A stretch of DNA of 64,000 nt from Croceivirga lutea. Its GTDB lineage: Bacteria; Bacteroidota; Bacteroidia; Flavobacteriales; Flavobacteriaceae. The DNA lies in NCBI RefSeq assembly GCF_014235875.1, contig NZ_JACJUK010000002.1, positions 434,001 through 498,000 of the forward strand, read 5' to 3'. The notes under the pieces are model-generated. The model was not told the DNA's origin, searched no databases, and saw only the letters and a program-made list of their open reading frames with translations. The translations under genes were made by a program, and so were the position numbers. Positions 52,375 through 60,728 of the stretch are shown in pieces (position 1 is the first letter of the stretch; each line of letters begins with the position of its first letter).

Positions 52375-53472
52375 ATGGATTTTGATTTTCCACTTAGAAA
52401 AATCATTCATGTTGATATGGATGCCTTTTACGCCTCTGTAGAGCAACATGACCAGCCAGAATTAAAAGGTAAGCCTATTGCTGTTGGGGGTAGTTCTAAA
52501 AGAGGGGTGGTTTCTGCAGCTAGTTATGAAGCTCGTAAATTTGGCGTCAGAAGTGCTATGAGCGGTGTTTTAGCTAAGAAAAAATGTCCGGAACTCATTT
52601 TTGTTAAACCCAGATACCAACGCTACAAAGAGATTTCTTTACAAATACGAAAAGTGTTTTTTGAATATACTGATTTGGTTGAACCGTTGTCTTTAGATGA
52701 AGCGTATTTAGACGTAACTGCTAACAAAAAAGGTAATCCTTCGGCTACCTTAATAGCAAAGGAAATTCGAGAAAAAATTTTAAAAACTACCGGACTTACT
52801 GCTTCGGCGGGCATTTCTATTAATAAATTTATTGCAAAAGTTGCTAGTGATTACAACAAACCAAACGGTCAAAAAACTGTAAATCCTGAAGAAGTTATAG
52901 CGTTTCTAGAAGCATTAGACATACGCAAGTTTTACGGCGTAGGTAAAGTCACTGCTGAAAAAATGTATCAGTTAGGTATTTTCACTGGTAATGATCTTAA
53001 ACAAAAATCACTCGAGTACCTTACTACAGAATTCGGTAAAAGTGGCAAATACTACTATAATGTTGTAAGAGGAATTCATTTAAGTGAAGTAAAGCCAGAA
53101 CGCACACCAAAATCTGTTGGAGCTGAACGAACCTTTAGTAAGAATTTAAGCAGTGAGATATTTATGCTAGAGCGATTACAAAATATTGCTGAAGAACTAG
53201 ACAAACGCCTTTCAAAATCTAACATAGCAGGAAAAACCATTACTTTAAAAATCAAGTATAGTGACTTTACTTTACAAACCCGTAGTAAAACACTAACCTA
53301 TTTTATTGCCAACAAAGACTTAATCTTAGAAACTGCAAAAGAACTTTTATACCAGGCCCCAATAGATGGCTCTGTTAGGCTATTAGGCATTTCTTTAGCG
53401 AATCTGAATACCAATAAAAAGAAAGAGGTTGAAGAAGAATCCATAGCTGTACAGCTTAAGTTTGATTTCTGA
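52375..53472 (+). CDS. dinB: DNA polymerase IV (Y-family)
   Basis: This 365-residue translesion polymerase has the catalytic residues Asp14 in HVDMDAFYASVEQ and Asp108-Glu109 in PLSLDEAYLD, plus SAGISINKFIAKVASDYNKP and the little-finger domain with KSVGAERTFSKN. The C-terminus ends VQLKFDF, similar to a beta-clamp-binding peptide. The ATG at 52375 is chosen; upstream in-frame starts at 52339 add residues without homology. It is followed by a TetR regulator gene after 17 bp. Confidence 0.93.
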   Translation: MDFDFPLRKIIHVDMDAFYASVEQHDQPELKGKPIAVGGSSKRGVVSAASYEARKFGVRSAMSGVLAKKKCPELIFVKPRYQRYKEISLQIRKVFFEYTDLVEPLSLDEAYLDVTANKKGNPSATLIAKEIREKILKTTGLTASAGISINKFIAKVASDYNKPNGQKTVNPEEVIAFLEALDIRKFYGVGKVTAEKMYQLGIFTGNDLKQKSLEYLTTEFGKSGKYYYNVVRGIHLSEVKPERTPKSVGAERTFSKNLSSEIFMLERLQNIAEELDKRLSKSNIAGKTITLKIKYSDFTLQTRSKTLTYFIANKDLILETAKELLYQAPIDGSVRLLGISLANLNTNKKKEVEEESIAVQLKFDF

Positions 53473-53489
53473 TTTTAGTACATTTAAGA

Positions 53490-54068
53490 ATGGAAAAAAG
53501 AAACCTTAAGCAGCAAATTATTACCACTGCTGGCAATTTATTCTACACAAAGGGTTACAACACTACAGGTATAAACGAAATTATTTCTAAGTCTAATGTT
53601 GCAAAGGCTACTTTGTATCACCACTTTAAATCTAAAGAAGCTATTTGTATTGCTTATTTAGAGGCTAAACATTCACTGTTTATGGCTTCTTTAACTAATA
53701 GTATTGCCTCAGAAAATTCTACGAAAGCCAAGTTGCTAGGTATTTTTGAGTATTTACGAAGTGAATTTAGAAAAGAAGATTTTGGAGGCTGTTGGGCAAT
53801 TAAATTGTTGGGTGAAATTCCTCAAAACGATAAAAATATTAAGCCCTTAATCGTAAGACAAAAGAAGGAACTTATTGTTTTTTTGAACCAATTAGTTGGC
53901 GATTCTGTGAAAAATGCTTCAAAAGCCGAAATAGAACAACTCTCAAATAGTATTTACCTCTTATACGAAACTGCAATAACTGAAAGTTACTTACATAAAA
54001 GTGATTGGCCCATTTTTCAATCGAGAAGTATTGCCCAAAAGTTGATAGCTGAGATTGATTTAAAATAA
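53490..54068 (+). CDS. TetR-family transcriptional regulator
   Basis: This 192-residue regulator has an N-terminal helix-turn-helix (TTAGNLFYTKGYNTTGINEI, VAKATLYHHFKSKEAI) and a C-terminal ligand-binding domain without recognisable family detail, although a Trp-Ala motif in GGCWAIKLLGEIP is noted. It is convergent with the cupredoxin-like gene and may control the adjacent stress module, which is inference. It starts 17 bp after dinB. Confidence 0.88.
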   Translation: MEKRNLKQQIITTAGNLFYTKGYNTTGINEIISKSNVAKATLYHHFKSKEAICIAYLEAKHSLFMASLTNSIASENSTKAKLLGIFEYLRSEFRKEDFGGCWAIKLLGEIPQNDKNIKPLIVRQKKELIVFLNQLVGDSVKNASKAEIEQLSNSIYLLYETAITESYLHKSDWPIFQSRSIAQKLIAEIDLK

Positions 54069-54093
54069 AAAAGGCCCTGATTTCTCAAGGCCT
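54064..54093 (-). terminator. Terminator of the cupredoxin-like gene
   Basis: On the minus strand, AGGCC-TGA-loop-TCA-GGCCT is followed by a T-rich run. It lies just after the stop codon of the cupredoxin-like gene. Confidence 0.7.
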
Positions 54094-54100
54094 ACTATTA

Positions 54101-54490
54101 TTAATTTACGGTAAGTATATTATCTGTTGCTGTTGGATTTAGTGGACAAAAATATACGTATTCTCCTTTAGCTAAGGTTGTTGCTTTAGAATTACTTTTA
54201 GAATTTGTACCAACAGGAGTGGTCACATAAGCCGTTTGTATGTGATTTTCTGGTTTTGAAATATCTTTTCCTTTTTTAACCAATACAAAACCAACTTCAT
54301 GGTCTATGCCATTATTAAAGATTTCAAATATGTAGGTTCCTTCTTTAACAGTAAGATTCTTTTTGGTAAACTCTCCTGGTACTTGCTCTAAGCTTATTGT
54401 TTTTACCTCATTTTTCATCATTTTGTCTTGAGCGGTAATGCTTAAACTAAATCCAAGAATAGCAATTGCTGCTAATAATATATTTCTCAT
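54101..54490 (-). CDS. Cupredoxin-like exported protein
   Basis: This 129-residue protein has a signal peptide (LLAAIAILGFSLSITAQ) and a cupredoxin-like beta-sandwich: IFEIFNNGIDHEVGFVLVKKG with the first histidine, and GEYVYFCPLNPTATDN, where type I copper proteins have Cys-x(2-4)-His-x-Met. The Cys is present but no His or Met follows, so a full copper site is doubtful. It is the last gene of a minus-strand group with the AhpD-like protein, 25 bp downstream of it. Confidence 0.8.
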   Translation of the reverse strand: MRNILLAAIAILGFSLSITAQDKMMKNEVKTISLEQVPGEFTKKNLTVKEGTYIFEIFNNGIDHEVGFVLVKKGKDISKPENHIQTAYVTTPVGTNSKSNSKATTLAKGEYVYFCPLNPTATDNILTVN

Positions 54491-54515
54491 TTTATTTTAT
54501 TTTAAAGGTTATTTA

Positions 54516-55058
54516 TTAAACTGTTACTAAAAATTGAGCTTCAGGAAAATCTACAGGGACTTGGGTTGTACTGTGTATATAATTTGAAATAGTTTTATCC
54601 CCTACCAACACTAAGGTGTCTATTAAATTTTCTTTGGTAAACCCGGCCGCTAAAAAGTTTTCTACGATTACTTGATTCGCAGCTCCTCTATTTTCGGTAA
54701 CATTTTTTGCCAACGCCGCTAAAGCGTCTAATTTGCTATCAAAAGAAGCACCACCTGCTCTTAATTCTAAAATTTGCTCTTCTGTGAAGCCATTCATTTT
54801 TCCTATTGCAGTGTGAGCAGCTAAACAATAAGCACAATTATTAACTTGGCTAACAGCTAAGTTCACAACTTCTTTTTGTTTAGCAGTTAAAGAGGTTTTT
54901 GCATTCGCAAAATTTAAATAATTAGCTAAAGCATTGTTAGAATATGCATACGTAGCATAAAGATTTGGAACAAAGCCTAATGCTTTTTCTAAATTGTCAA
55001 AAATTGCTTGGTTAGCTTCACTAACTTCTTCTCTTTTTAAGGGTCTAAAATCACTCAT
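54516..55058 (-). CDS. AhpD/carboxymuconolactone decarboxylase-family peroxidase-like protein
   Basis: This 180-residue protein has the AhpD fold with redox motif NNCAYCLAAH (Cys75, Cys78, His82), followed by TAIGKMNGFTEEQI. Family members reduce peroxides or lipoyl groups using the CxxC pair. The ATG at 55058 (MSDFRPLKREEV) is chosen because homology begins there; the longer in-frame reading to 55148 overlaps a separate small ORF. With the cupredoxin-like gene 25 bp downstream it probably forms an operon. Confidence 0.88.
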   Translation of the reverse strand: MSDFRPLKREEVSEANQAIFDNLEKALGFVPNLYATYAYSNNALANYLNFANAKTSLTAKQKEVVNLAVSQVNNCAYCLAAHTAIGKMNGFTEEQILELRAGGASFDSKLDALAALAKNVTENRGAANQVIVENFLAAGFTKENLIDTLVLVGDKTISNYIHSTTQVPVDFPEAQFLVTV

Positions 55059-55083
55059 TTCTTTAATTTTTATTTGTTGTTGT

Positions 55084-55245
55084 TTAAAATTTTGATACAA
55101 AAGGTTTCTCAGCATCACAATAGAAATCGTGGTGATACTTTTGTTCACAATGCTTTTTAGAAGAAACCGTAATTGGTGCTTTGCTTTGATTAAAGCTGAA
55201 AATCTCTATAAGATTAAAAATTGATTTATGTACTGTAGTTTTCAT
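55084..55245 (-). CDS. Small ORF of 53 residues, function unknown
   Basis: It is short of the usual cutoff but has good context: ATG at 55245, preceded on the minus strand by AAAAAGAAGTA (SD-like), stop at 55084, 25 bp before the AhpD-like gene. The product starts MKTTVHKSIFNLIEIFSF and has two Cys and several His (SSKKHCEQKYHHDFYCDAE), so metal binding is conceivable. It would be the first gene of the AhpD-cupredoxin group. An inverted repeat (TACTGTA/TACAGTA) brackets its start. Confidence 0.5.
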   Translation of the reverse strand: MKTTVHKSIFNLIEIFSFNQSKAPITVSSKKHCEQKYHHDFYCDAEKPFVSKF

Positions 55246-55266
55246 TACTTCTTTTTATTTACAGTA
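55231..55266 (-). promoter_or_regulatory. Inverted repeat around the small-ORF start
   Basis: TACAGTA (55260-55266) and TACTGTA (55231-55237) enclose the SD-like sequence and the ATG at 55245. CAAAGATG on the plus strand at 55267-55274 is CATCTTTG on the minus, one base from the TAnnTTTG -7 consensus. It may be a regulator site or a start-site hairpin. Confidence 0.35.
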
Positions 55267-55335
55267 CAAAGATGAAGTAGAAACAACGTCAAGGGTTAGT
55301 AGTAATTTCCCGACTACTTGCCAATCTTTCCCTTA

Positions 55336-56181
55336 TTACTCAAAAAGAAGGTTATCTCTAAATTCTGAAGGGGTCATTTTGGTCATTTTCTTGAAAAATT
55401 TGCTAAAATGAGTAGGGTCATTGAAGCCAAGTTCAAAAGCAATTTCTTGATTTTGTTTCGCTGTAAATTGAAGTAATCGCTTTGCTTCTAGGGCCAATCT
55501 ATCCAAAATTATTTGTTGAGGAGATTTTTGATTGTAAATAGAAAAAAGATTGGAGAGAGTTTTGGGTGATTTAAACAACATCTCAGCATAATCACTTACT
55601 TTTCTCTTGGTCTTGTAGTGCATGTCAACCAAGAAATTGAATTTTCTTATAATTTCTATTTGTTTGTTATCTAGAGACTTAACCACCAGTTGTTGTTTAG
55701 CCAAACGCGTGTTCATTATTATAAAACGCTTAAGTAGCATTTGAAGCATATCTCCTTGTATATTGTCTGGGGTTTGAAACTCCTCAATTAAAATTTCAAA
55801 AAGTAAATTAAAGCGTTTAAGTTGAACTTTAGGTATGTTTATTATGGGTAAATCTTGGGTGCCAAAAAACAATATGCCGTTGCACGAAACCTCACTATCA
55901 TGGTCAACTATACAATAGAACTCTCTATTAAAAAGTATTCCAGTAATTGGGTAATTTGTTTTTTTAAAAGATAAATTTTGAAGATAGGTAACAGTTATTA
56001 CCTGATTAGGGGTAAGGGTAACATCAATACCATCTATAGTTAAGACAACATCTTCGCAGTTTCTATTCCATAGAAATTTAATAGTTTCTTTTACAATTGA
56101 AAATGACTGATGAAATTTTTGAAAATCATCAGTCACTCCAAATATTGAATTCAGTCCTTTTCGGTAATACTCTAATCGCAT
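55336..56181 (-). CDS. AraC-family transcriptional regulator
   Basis: This 281-residue regulator has a C-terminal AraC helix-turn-helix (SPQQIILDRLALEAKRLLQF, QEIAFELGFNDPTHFSKFFK, MTPSEFRDNL, about residues 185-280). The N-terminal 150 residues form an unrecognised sensor domain with an AraC_binding-like cupin trace (VTYLQNLSF). It lies upstream of the small ORF, AhpD-like and cupredoxin-like genes on the same strand with a 90-bp gap, so it could regulate them. Confidence 0.87.
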   Translation of the reverse strand: MRLEYYRKGLNSIFGVTDDFQKFHQSFSIVKETIKFLWNRNCEDVVLTIDGIDVTLTPNQVITVTYLQNLSFKKTNYPITGILFNREFYCIVDHDSEVSCNGILFFGTQDLPIINIPKVQLKRFNLLFEILIEEFQTPDNIQGDMLQMLLKRFIIMNTRLAKQQLVVKSLDNKQIEIIRKFNFLVDMHYKTKRKVSDYAEMLFKSPKTLSNLFSIYNQKSPQQIILDRLALEAKRLLQFTAKQNQEIAFELGFNDPTHFSKFFKKMTKMTPSEFRDNLLFE

Positions 56182-56242
56182 AGCGTTAACTATTTACCAG
56201 AATTGGTCTGATTAAGGATGCCTAACTTACATTTACATAAAA

Positions 56243-57670
56243 TTATATCTCTGTAACTCTAAGCGTATTTACCATACCTTTTTCTTTAATTGGCATGGCA
56301 GCAAGACTAATCACCATATCGCCTTTTTCTATGAATCCCATATCAAAAGCAATTTGATTTACGTCTTGTACAGTCTCATCTGTTGAAACGTGCTTATCAT
56401 AATAAAAAGCCTTAACACCCCATAAAAGACTCAATCTGCCAAGAATAGTTTTATTGGATGTAAAAACTAAGATATGTGCACTTGGTCTCCAAGCCGATAT
56501 TTGAAATGCAGTATATCCACTATTTGTTAAGGTAGAAATTGCTTTAGCTTGTATTTCGTTAGCCATAGAAGCGGCATGATAACAAACTGATTTTGTGATG
56601 TAACGCTTAGTTTTTATGTGAGGAGGATTCTGAGGTACTGTAATTAAAGGAGAGGTTTCTACACTTTGTAAAATACTACACATTTTTTCTATTACCTGAA
56701 CAGGATAATTACCTACAGATGTTTCTCCTGAGAGCATCACAGCATCAGCACCATCCATTACCGAGTTTGCAACATCATTAACCTCTGCTCTTGTTGGCGT
56801 TAAACTCGTAATCATGGTCTCCATCATCTGGGTAGCAATAATTACTGGTATTCGTGCTTTTTTAGCTCTAAGTACCAATTGTTTTTGAATTAACGGTACT
56901 TCTTGCGCAGGAACCTCTACACCTAAATCACCTCTCGCTACCATTAAACCATCACAATAGTTTACAATTTTATCAATATTCTCTACTGCTTCTGGTTTTT
57001 CAATTTTAGCAACGATAGGTATCTTATGCTCGCTATGCTCATCAATTAAAGTCTGTAAATCAATTAAATCCTGAGAAAAACGTACAAAAGATAACGCAAG
57101 CCAATCTACTTTTTGTCCAATTGCAAAAATGGCGTCTTTTACATCTTTTTCTGTCAATGCTGGTAAAGAAATATTGGTGTTTGGTAAATTAACACCTTTC
57201 TTAGATTTTAAAGGCCCACCTTGAATTACTTTAGCTTTTACTTCATTTTTTCCATCAGTAGAAACTACTTCAAAAATTAGTTTACCGTCATCTAAAAGTA
57301 TACGTTCTCCTGGCTTAACATCTTGCGGAAAACTTTCATAAGTCATGTACACCCGTTTAGCAGTACCTTCAAATGGTTCTCCGTTAGCAAAAACAATTTC
57401 GTCTCCTGGAGAAACTACAACTTCACCACCCATTACCCCTACCCTAAGTTTAGGGCCTTGTAAATCAGCCAAAATTGCTGTATGTGTATTTAACTCATCA
57501 TTAAGTTCACGAATCATTTTAATACGCTCTTTTACATCGTCATAATTTGCGTGAGAAAAATTGATTCTAAATACATTCACCCCTGCATTTATCATATCCC
57601 TTAGAACTTCTTTTTTGCTTGTTGCAGGTCCTAGGGTGGCTACAATTTTAGTCTTCTTTTTAGTTGGCAT
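56243..57670 (-). CDS. pyk: Pyruvate kinase
   Basis: This 475-residue enzyme converts phosphoenolpyruvate and ADP to pyruvate and ATP in glycolysis. It has KTKIVATLGPATSKKEVL, NVFRINFSHANYD, KIPIVAKIEKPEAVEN with the catalytic Lys, GLMVARGDLGVEV and MDGADAVMLSGETSVGNYP. Length is normal. It overlaps the upstream IPExxxVDY-like gene by 11 bp, and the two are clearly an operon. Confidence 0.96.
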   Translation of the reverse strand: MPTKKKTKIVATLGPATSKKEVLRDMINAGVNVFRINFSHANYDDVKERIKMIRELNDELNTHTAILADLQGPKLRVGVMGGEVVVSPGDEIVFANGEPFEGTAKRVYMTYESFPQDVKPGERILLDDGKLIFEVVSTDGKNEVKAKVIQGGPLKSKKGVNLPNTNISLPALTEKDVKDAIFAIGQKVDWLALSFVRFSQDLIDLQTLIDEHSEHKIPIVAKIEKPEAVENIDKIVNYCDGLMVARGDLGVEVPAQEVPLIQKQLVLRAKKARIPVIIATQMMETMITSLTPTRAEVNDVANSVMDGADAVMLSGETSVGNYPVQVIEKMCSILQSVETSPLITVPQNPPHIKTKRYITKSVCYHAASMANEIQAKAISTLTNSGYTAFQISAWRPSAHILVFTSNKTILGRLSLLWGVKAFYYDKHVSTDETVQDVNQIAFDMGFIEKGDMVISLAAMPIKEKGMVNTLRVTEI

Positions 57671-58136
57671 GATTAAACAGTATTAAATTTTGTTTAGACT
57701 TTAACTTATTTACATCTATTGCATAAGCTAAAGATACTTTGTGTATTGCTTGAGTTTTTTTTAAATAATTTTTAAAGTGCCGCTCAGGAACTTCATCCAT
57801 TCTTAATAAATAGCTTGCTTCTTTATATTCTTCAATCAGGTAATTTGTTATTGTAGAAGTGAAAGTCTCAAATAAACCGTTGCTATTTACATTTTCTTCT
57901 TTTAAATAAACGTTACCCATTAAATAAAAGCTGTAATCTAATTCTTCATTATATCCTTCAAACAAAGGAAAGGTAGCGGCATTTAGTTGCAAATCTTTTT
58001 CACTTCTTTCTAAATCTAAACCACAATATTGATTTAGATTATAGGCCAAAGTAAATGGTGACATAGTCGTATGTAAAGCAATCAACTGAAAAGACTCTTC
58101 GTAAAGCTCAGTTGAAATCTTATATGTTGCAGCCAT
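57660..58136 (-). CDS. IPExxxVDY-family-like protein
   Basis: This 158-residue cytosolic protein sits between rnc and pyk, the position of the flavobacterial IPExxxVDY family. The C-terminus has KVSLAYAIDVNKLKSKQNLI, which is the corresponding family segment in diverged form. Function is unknown. The ATG at 58136 (MAATYKIS) is preferred over an in-frame start at 58175. It overlaps pyk by 11 bp. Confidence 0.8.
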   Translation of the reverse strand: MAATYKISTELYEESFQLIALHTTMSPFTLAYNLNQYCGLDLERSEKDLQLNAATFPLFEGYNEELDYSFYLMGNVYLKEENVNSNGLFETFTSTITNYLIEEYKEASYLLRMDEVPERHFKNYLKKTQAIHKVSLAYAIDVNKLKSKQNLILFNHAN

Positions 58137-58248
58137 AAAAATTTTGCGAATCGTAAAGATAATAGTTAAACGCAAATAGGACTACAATGGAGTTTAATTA
58201 AAGGTAAAATTCCAAAACGAAAACGATGTAGTTTACTTTTTTTTAATC

Positions 58249-58986
58249 TTAGTGTCTATCTATTTTATCTTGAAGGGCAAAATAAGCCCGTTTTGAAGCT
58301 TTTTCTTCTGCCTTTTTTTTAGATGTAGCCCGAGCTTTAGCAACTATTTTATCATCTATGCTCAATTTTACACCAAAATGTTTTTGCTCTTCATTACCAT
58401 TATCTTCAAAAACATTGTAATGAAAAGTCTTCTTCATTTTTTGGCACCACTCAATGACTAAACTTTTGTAGCTAATTACTTGGTTTTCTAATTGCTCAAT
58501 ATCAACATAAGGTGTGATTACTCTTTTTTGAATAAACTTTTCGCAATACCGATATCCTTTATCTAAATATATAGCACCTACCAAAGCTTCGAAAACATTA
58601 CCGTGAATATTCTCTCCAAAATGGTTTTTTGGTATTTTACTTTCTACAAAATCTAATAATCCTAAATCTTTACCCAACTCATTCAAATGCTTTCTGCTTA
58701 CAATTTTAGAACGCATTTTGGTGAGATATCCTTCATCTCCATCTGGCACCTCGTTATACAAATGTTTTGAAATAATTGTACCCAACATTGAGTCCCCTAA
58801 AAATTCTAAACGTTCGTAGTTTAAGGGGTTGCCTTCTTCGTCTTTTTGGTTTAAAGAACGGTGTAAAAATGCTTTTTTATAAATGGCCAAATTCTTTGGC
58901 TTAAAGCCTAAAATACGTTTCATTTCCAAAAAAAAATTCCCATCTATTTCAGAATGGGAATTAAATATTTTTGGAACCAACTTCAT
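58249..58986 (-). CDS. rnc: Ribonuclease III
   Basis: This 245-residue dsRNA endonuclease has the RNase III signature NYERLEFLGDSMLGTII (about residues 58-74) and a second catalytic patch in HGNVFEALVGAIYLDKG. The C-terminal dsRNA-binding domain (about 165-240) ends with ARATSKKKAEEKASKRAYFA. It processes rRNA and other structured RNAs. It lies 16 bp after fabF, continuing the acpP-fabF-rnc order seen in many bacteria. Confidence 0.95.
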   Translation of the reverse strand: MKLVPKIFNSHSEIDGNFFLEMKRILGFKPKNLAIYKKAFLHRSLNQKDEEGNPLNYERLEFLGDSMLGTIISKHLYNEVPDGDEGYLTKMRSKIVSRKHLNELGKDLGLLDFVESKIPKNHFGENIHGNVFEALVGAIYLDKGYRYCEKFIQKRVITPYVDIEQLENQVISYKSLVIEWCQKMKKTFHYNVFEDNGNEEQKHFGVKLSIDDKIVAKARATSKKKAEEKASKRAYFALQDKIDRH

Positions 58987-59002
58987 GTTGTTTGTTACGT
59001 AG

Positions 59003-60253
59003 TTAGTTTAATTTTTTAAATAACACACATGCATTATGACCACCAAAACCAAAAGTGTTACTCATGGCAACATTAACTTCTCTTGCCTGAGCTTTATTCA
59101 AGGTTAGGTTAAGTGTTGGGTCAATATTTTCATCTATTGTGCTGTGATTTATAGTTGGTGGCACTAAATTGTGCTGCATAGCTAATATTGATGCTATGGC
59201 TTCAACTGCTCCTGCAGCACCAAGTAGATGGCCTGTCATAGATTTAGTTGAATTTATATTTATTTTTTCGGCATGAGCTCCAAAAACCTGAGATATTGCT
59301 TTAAGTTCAGCAACATCACCTAAAGGTGTTGATGTACCGTGTGTATTTATAGCATCAACATCTTCTGGTTTAAGTCCTGCATTTTCTAAACAGTTTTGCA
59401 TTACCCTTACAACACCAATACCATCTGGATGTGGCGCAGTCATATGATAGGCATCACTAGATAAACCACCACCACAGACTTCTGCATATATTTTAGCACC
59501 TCTTGCTACAGCGTGCTCGTATTCTTCAAGAATAAGGGCACCTGCACCTTCACCTAATACAAAACCATCACGAGTGGCATCAAAAGGTCTAGATGCTGTT
59601 TCTGGACTTTCATTTCTGGTAGACAAGGCATGCATTGCATTAAAACCACCCATACCAGCTATGGTTACTGCTGCCTCGCTACCACCTGTTACTACAACAT
59701 CACAATGACCTAAACGAATATAGTTTAAAGCATCAATCATAGCGTTGGCAGAAGAAGCACAAGCCGAAACCGTAGTATAATTAGGCCCCATAAATCCATG
59801 CTTAATAGATATATTTCCTGGGGCTATATCTGCTATCATTTTTGGGATAAAGAATGGGTTAAAACGTGGTGTACCATCACCCTCTGCGTACCCAATTACT
59901 TCATTTTGAAAAGTTTCTAAACCGCCTATCCCAGCACCCCAAACTACACCTACTCTAAACTTATCTACAGCATTTAAGTCTAAACCAGAGTCTGCAATGG
60001 CTTCATCAGAAGATACTAATGCGTATTGGGCGAAACGATCTAGCTTTCTAGCTTCTTTACGATCAAAAAAATCTTGTGGATTATACCCTTTTAACTCGCA
60101 AGCGAACTTTGTTTTAAATTTTTCTGTGTCAAAATAGGTGATTGGCGCTGCTCCACTTTTGCCAGTTTTAAGTCCTTCCCAATAAGCCTCAATGGTATTT
60201 CCTATTGGAGTTAACGCTCCTAACCCGGTAACAACAACTCGTTTTAACTGCAT
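59003..60253 (-). CDS. fabF: Beta-ketoacyl-ACP synthase II
   Basis: This 416-residue elongation enzyme of fatty-acid synthesis has the catalytic triad in TTVSACASSANAM (Cys165), NTHGTSTPLGD (His near 305) and TGHLLGAAGAVEA (His near 340). It condenses malonyl-ACP with acyl-ACP. The gene lies 99 bp after acpP; a terminator hairpin sits in that gap. The upstream malonate operon at 15-18 kb could supply malonyl-CoA, but the distance means no shared transcript. Confidence 0.96.
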   Translation of the reverse strand: MQLKRVVVTGLGALTPIGNTIEAYWEGLKTGKSGAAPITYFDTEKFKTKFACELKGYNPQDFFDRKEARKLDRFAQYALVSSDEAIADSGLDLNAVDKFRVGVVWGAGIGGLETFQNEVIGYAEGDGTPRFNPFFIPKMIADIAPGNISIKHGFMGPNYTTVSACASSANAMIDALNYIRLGHCDVVVTGGSEAAVTIAGMGGFNAMHALSTRNESPETASRPFDATRDGFVLGEGAGALILEEYEHAVARGAKIYAEVCGGGLSSDAYHMTAPHPDGIGVVRVMQNCLENAGLKPEDVDAINTHGTSTPLGDVAELKAISQVFGAHAEKININSTKSMTGHLLGAAGAVEAIASILAMQHNLVPPTINHSTIDENIDPTLNLTLNKAQAREVNVAMSNTFGFGGHNACVLFKKLN

Positions 60254-60286
60254 AAAATTTGTAAGTTTTAACCTTAGCCCTGAAAT

Positions 60287-60325
60287 TAAAAAAATTATCC
60301 ATGCGATGTTTACCGCATGGATAAT
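60287..60325 (-). terminator. Terminator between acpP and fabF
   Basis: A perfect 12-bp stem ATTATCCATGCG (60294-60305) / CGCATGGATAAT (60314-60325) is followed on the minus strand by seven T. It probably attenuates transcription after acpP, allowing excess ACP over FabF. Confidence 0.85.
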
Positions 60326-60352
60326 ATAAAATCTTTAGAAAGATAACATAAA

Positions 60353-60586
60353 TTACTTAGCCTCTTCAATGTAGCTAATTGCCTGACCTACAGTAGAAAT
60401 ATTTTCTGCTTGATCGTCAGGTATTTGAATATCAAATTCTTTTTCAAATTCCATAATTAATTCAACAGTGTCCAAAGAATCTGCACCTAAATCGTTGGTG
60501 AAACTAGCTTCAGGAACAACTTCGTTTTCATCAACACCTAATTTATCAACGATGATGGCCTTTACTCTTGATGCAATGTCTGACAT
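60353..60586 (-). CDS. acpP: Acyl carrier protein
   Basis: This 77-residue acidic carrier protein has the phosphopantetheine-attachment Ser37 in [11 protein letters not shown], and [18 protein letters not shown] in the usual place. It carries the growing acyl chain in fatty-acid synthesis. It is the first gene of the acpP-fabF-rnc run, divergent from purN. A possible -7 box (CAAAAATA, TATTTTTG on the minus strand) lies at 60617-60624. Confidence 0.96.
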   Translation of the reverse strand: MSDIASRVKAIIVDKLGVDENEVVPEASFTNDLGADSLDTVELIMEFEKEFDIQIPDDQAENISTVGQAISYIEEAK

Positions 60587-60616
60587 AGTACTTGTACTTT
60601 AAAAATTTATCGAGGG

Positions 60617-60624
60617 CAAAAATA
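60617..60624 (-). promoter_or_regulatory. Putative -7 box of acpP
   Basis: On the minus strand it reads TATTTTTG, matching TAnnTTTG, 30 bp before the acpP start. The TCGTCGATA-type motif at 60646 lies where its upstream promoter region would be. Confidence 0.4.
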
Positions 60625-60645
60625 ACAAACTTTGGTTTAAATTCA

Positions 60646-60661
60646 CCATTTGTCGATAAAA
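60646..60661 (+). promoter_or_regulatory. TTTGTCGATAAAA motif between acpP and purN
   Basis: CCATTTGTCGATAAAA at 60646 closely matches the motif family found around the CAP genes at 23.6-24.5 kb. It lies between two divergent promoters, so it could serve either gene. The binding factor is unknown. Confidence 0.45.
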
Positions 60662-60696
60662 TGTACTTTAAATTACACAATTATAACCGCTAGCCC

Positions 60697-60704
60697 TAAA
60701 TTTG
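60697..60704 (+). promoter_or_regulatory. Putative -7 box (TAAATTTG) of purN
   Basis: It matches TAnnTTTG and ends 24 bp before the purN ATG at 60729. Confidence 0.45.
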
Positions 60705-60728
60705 AAGCGCTTAAACAACATTAAAAAG

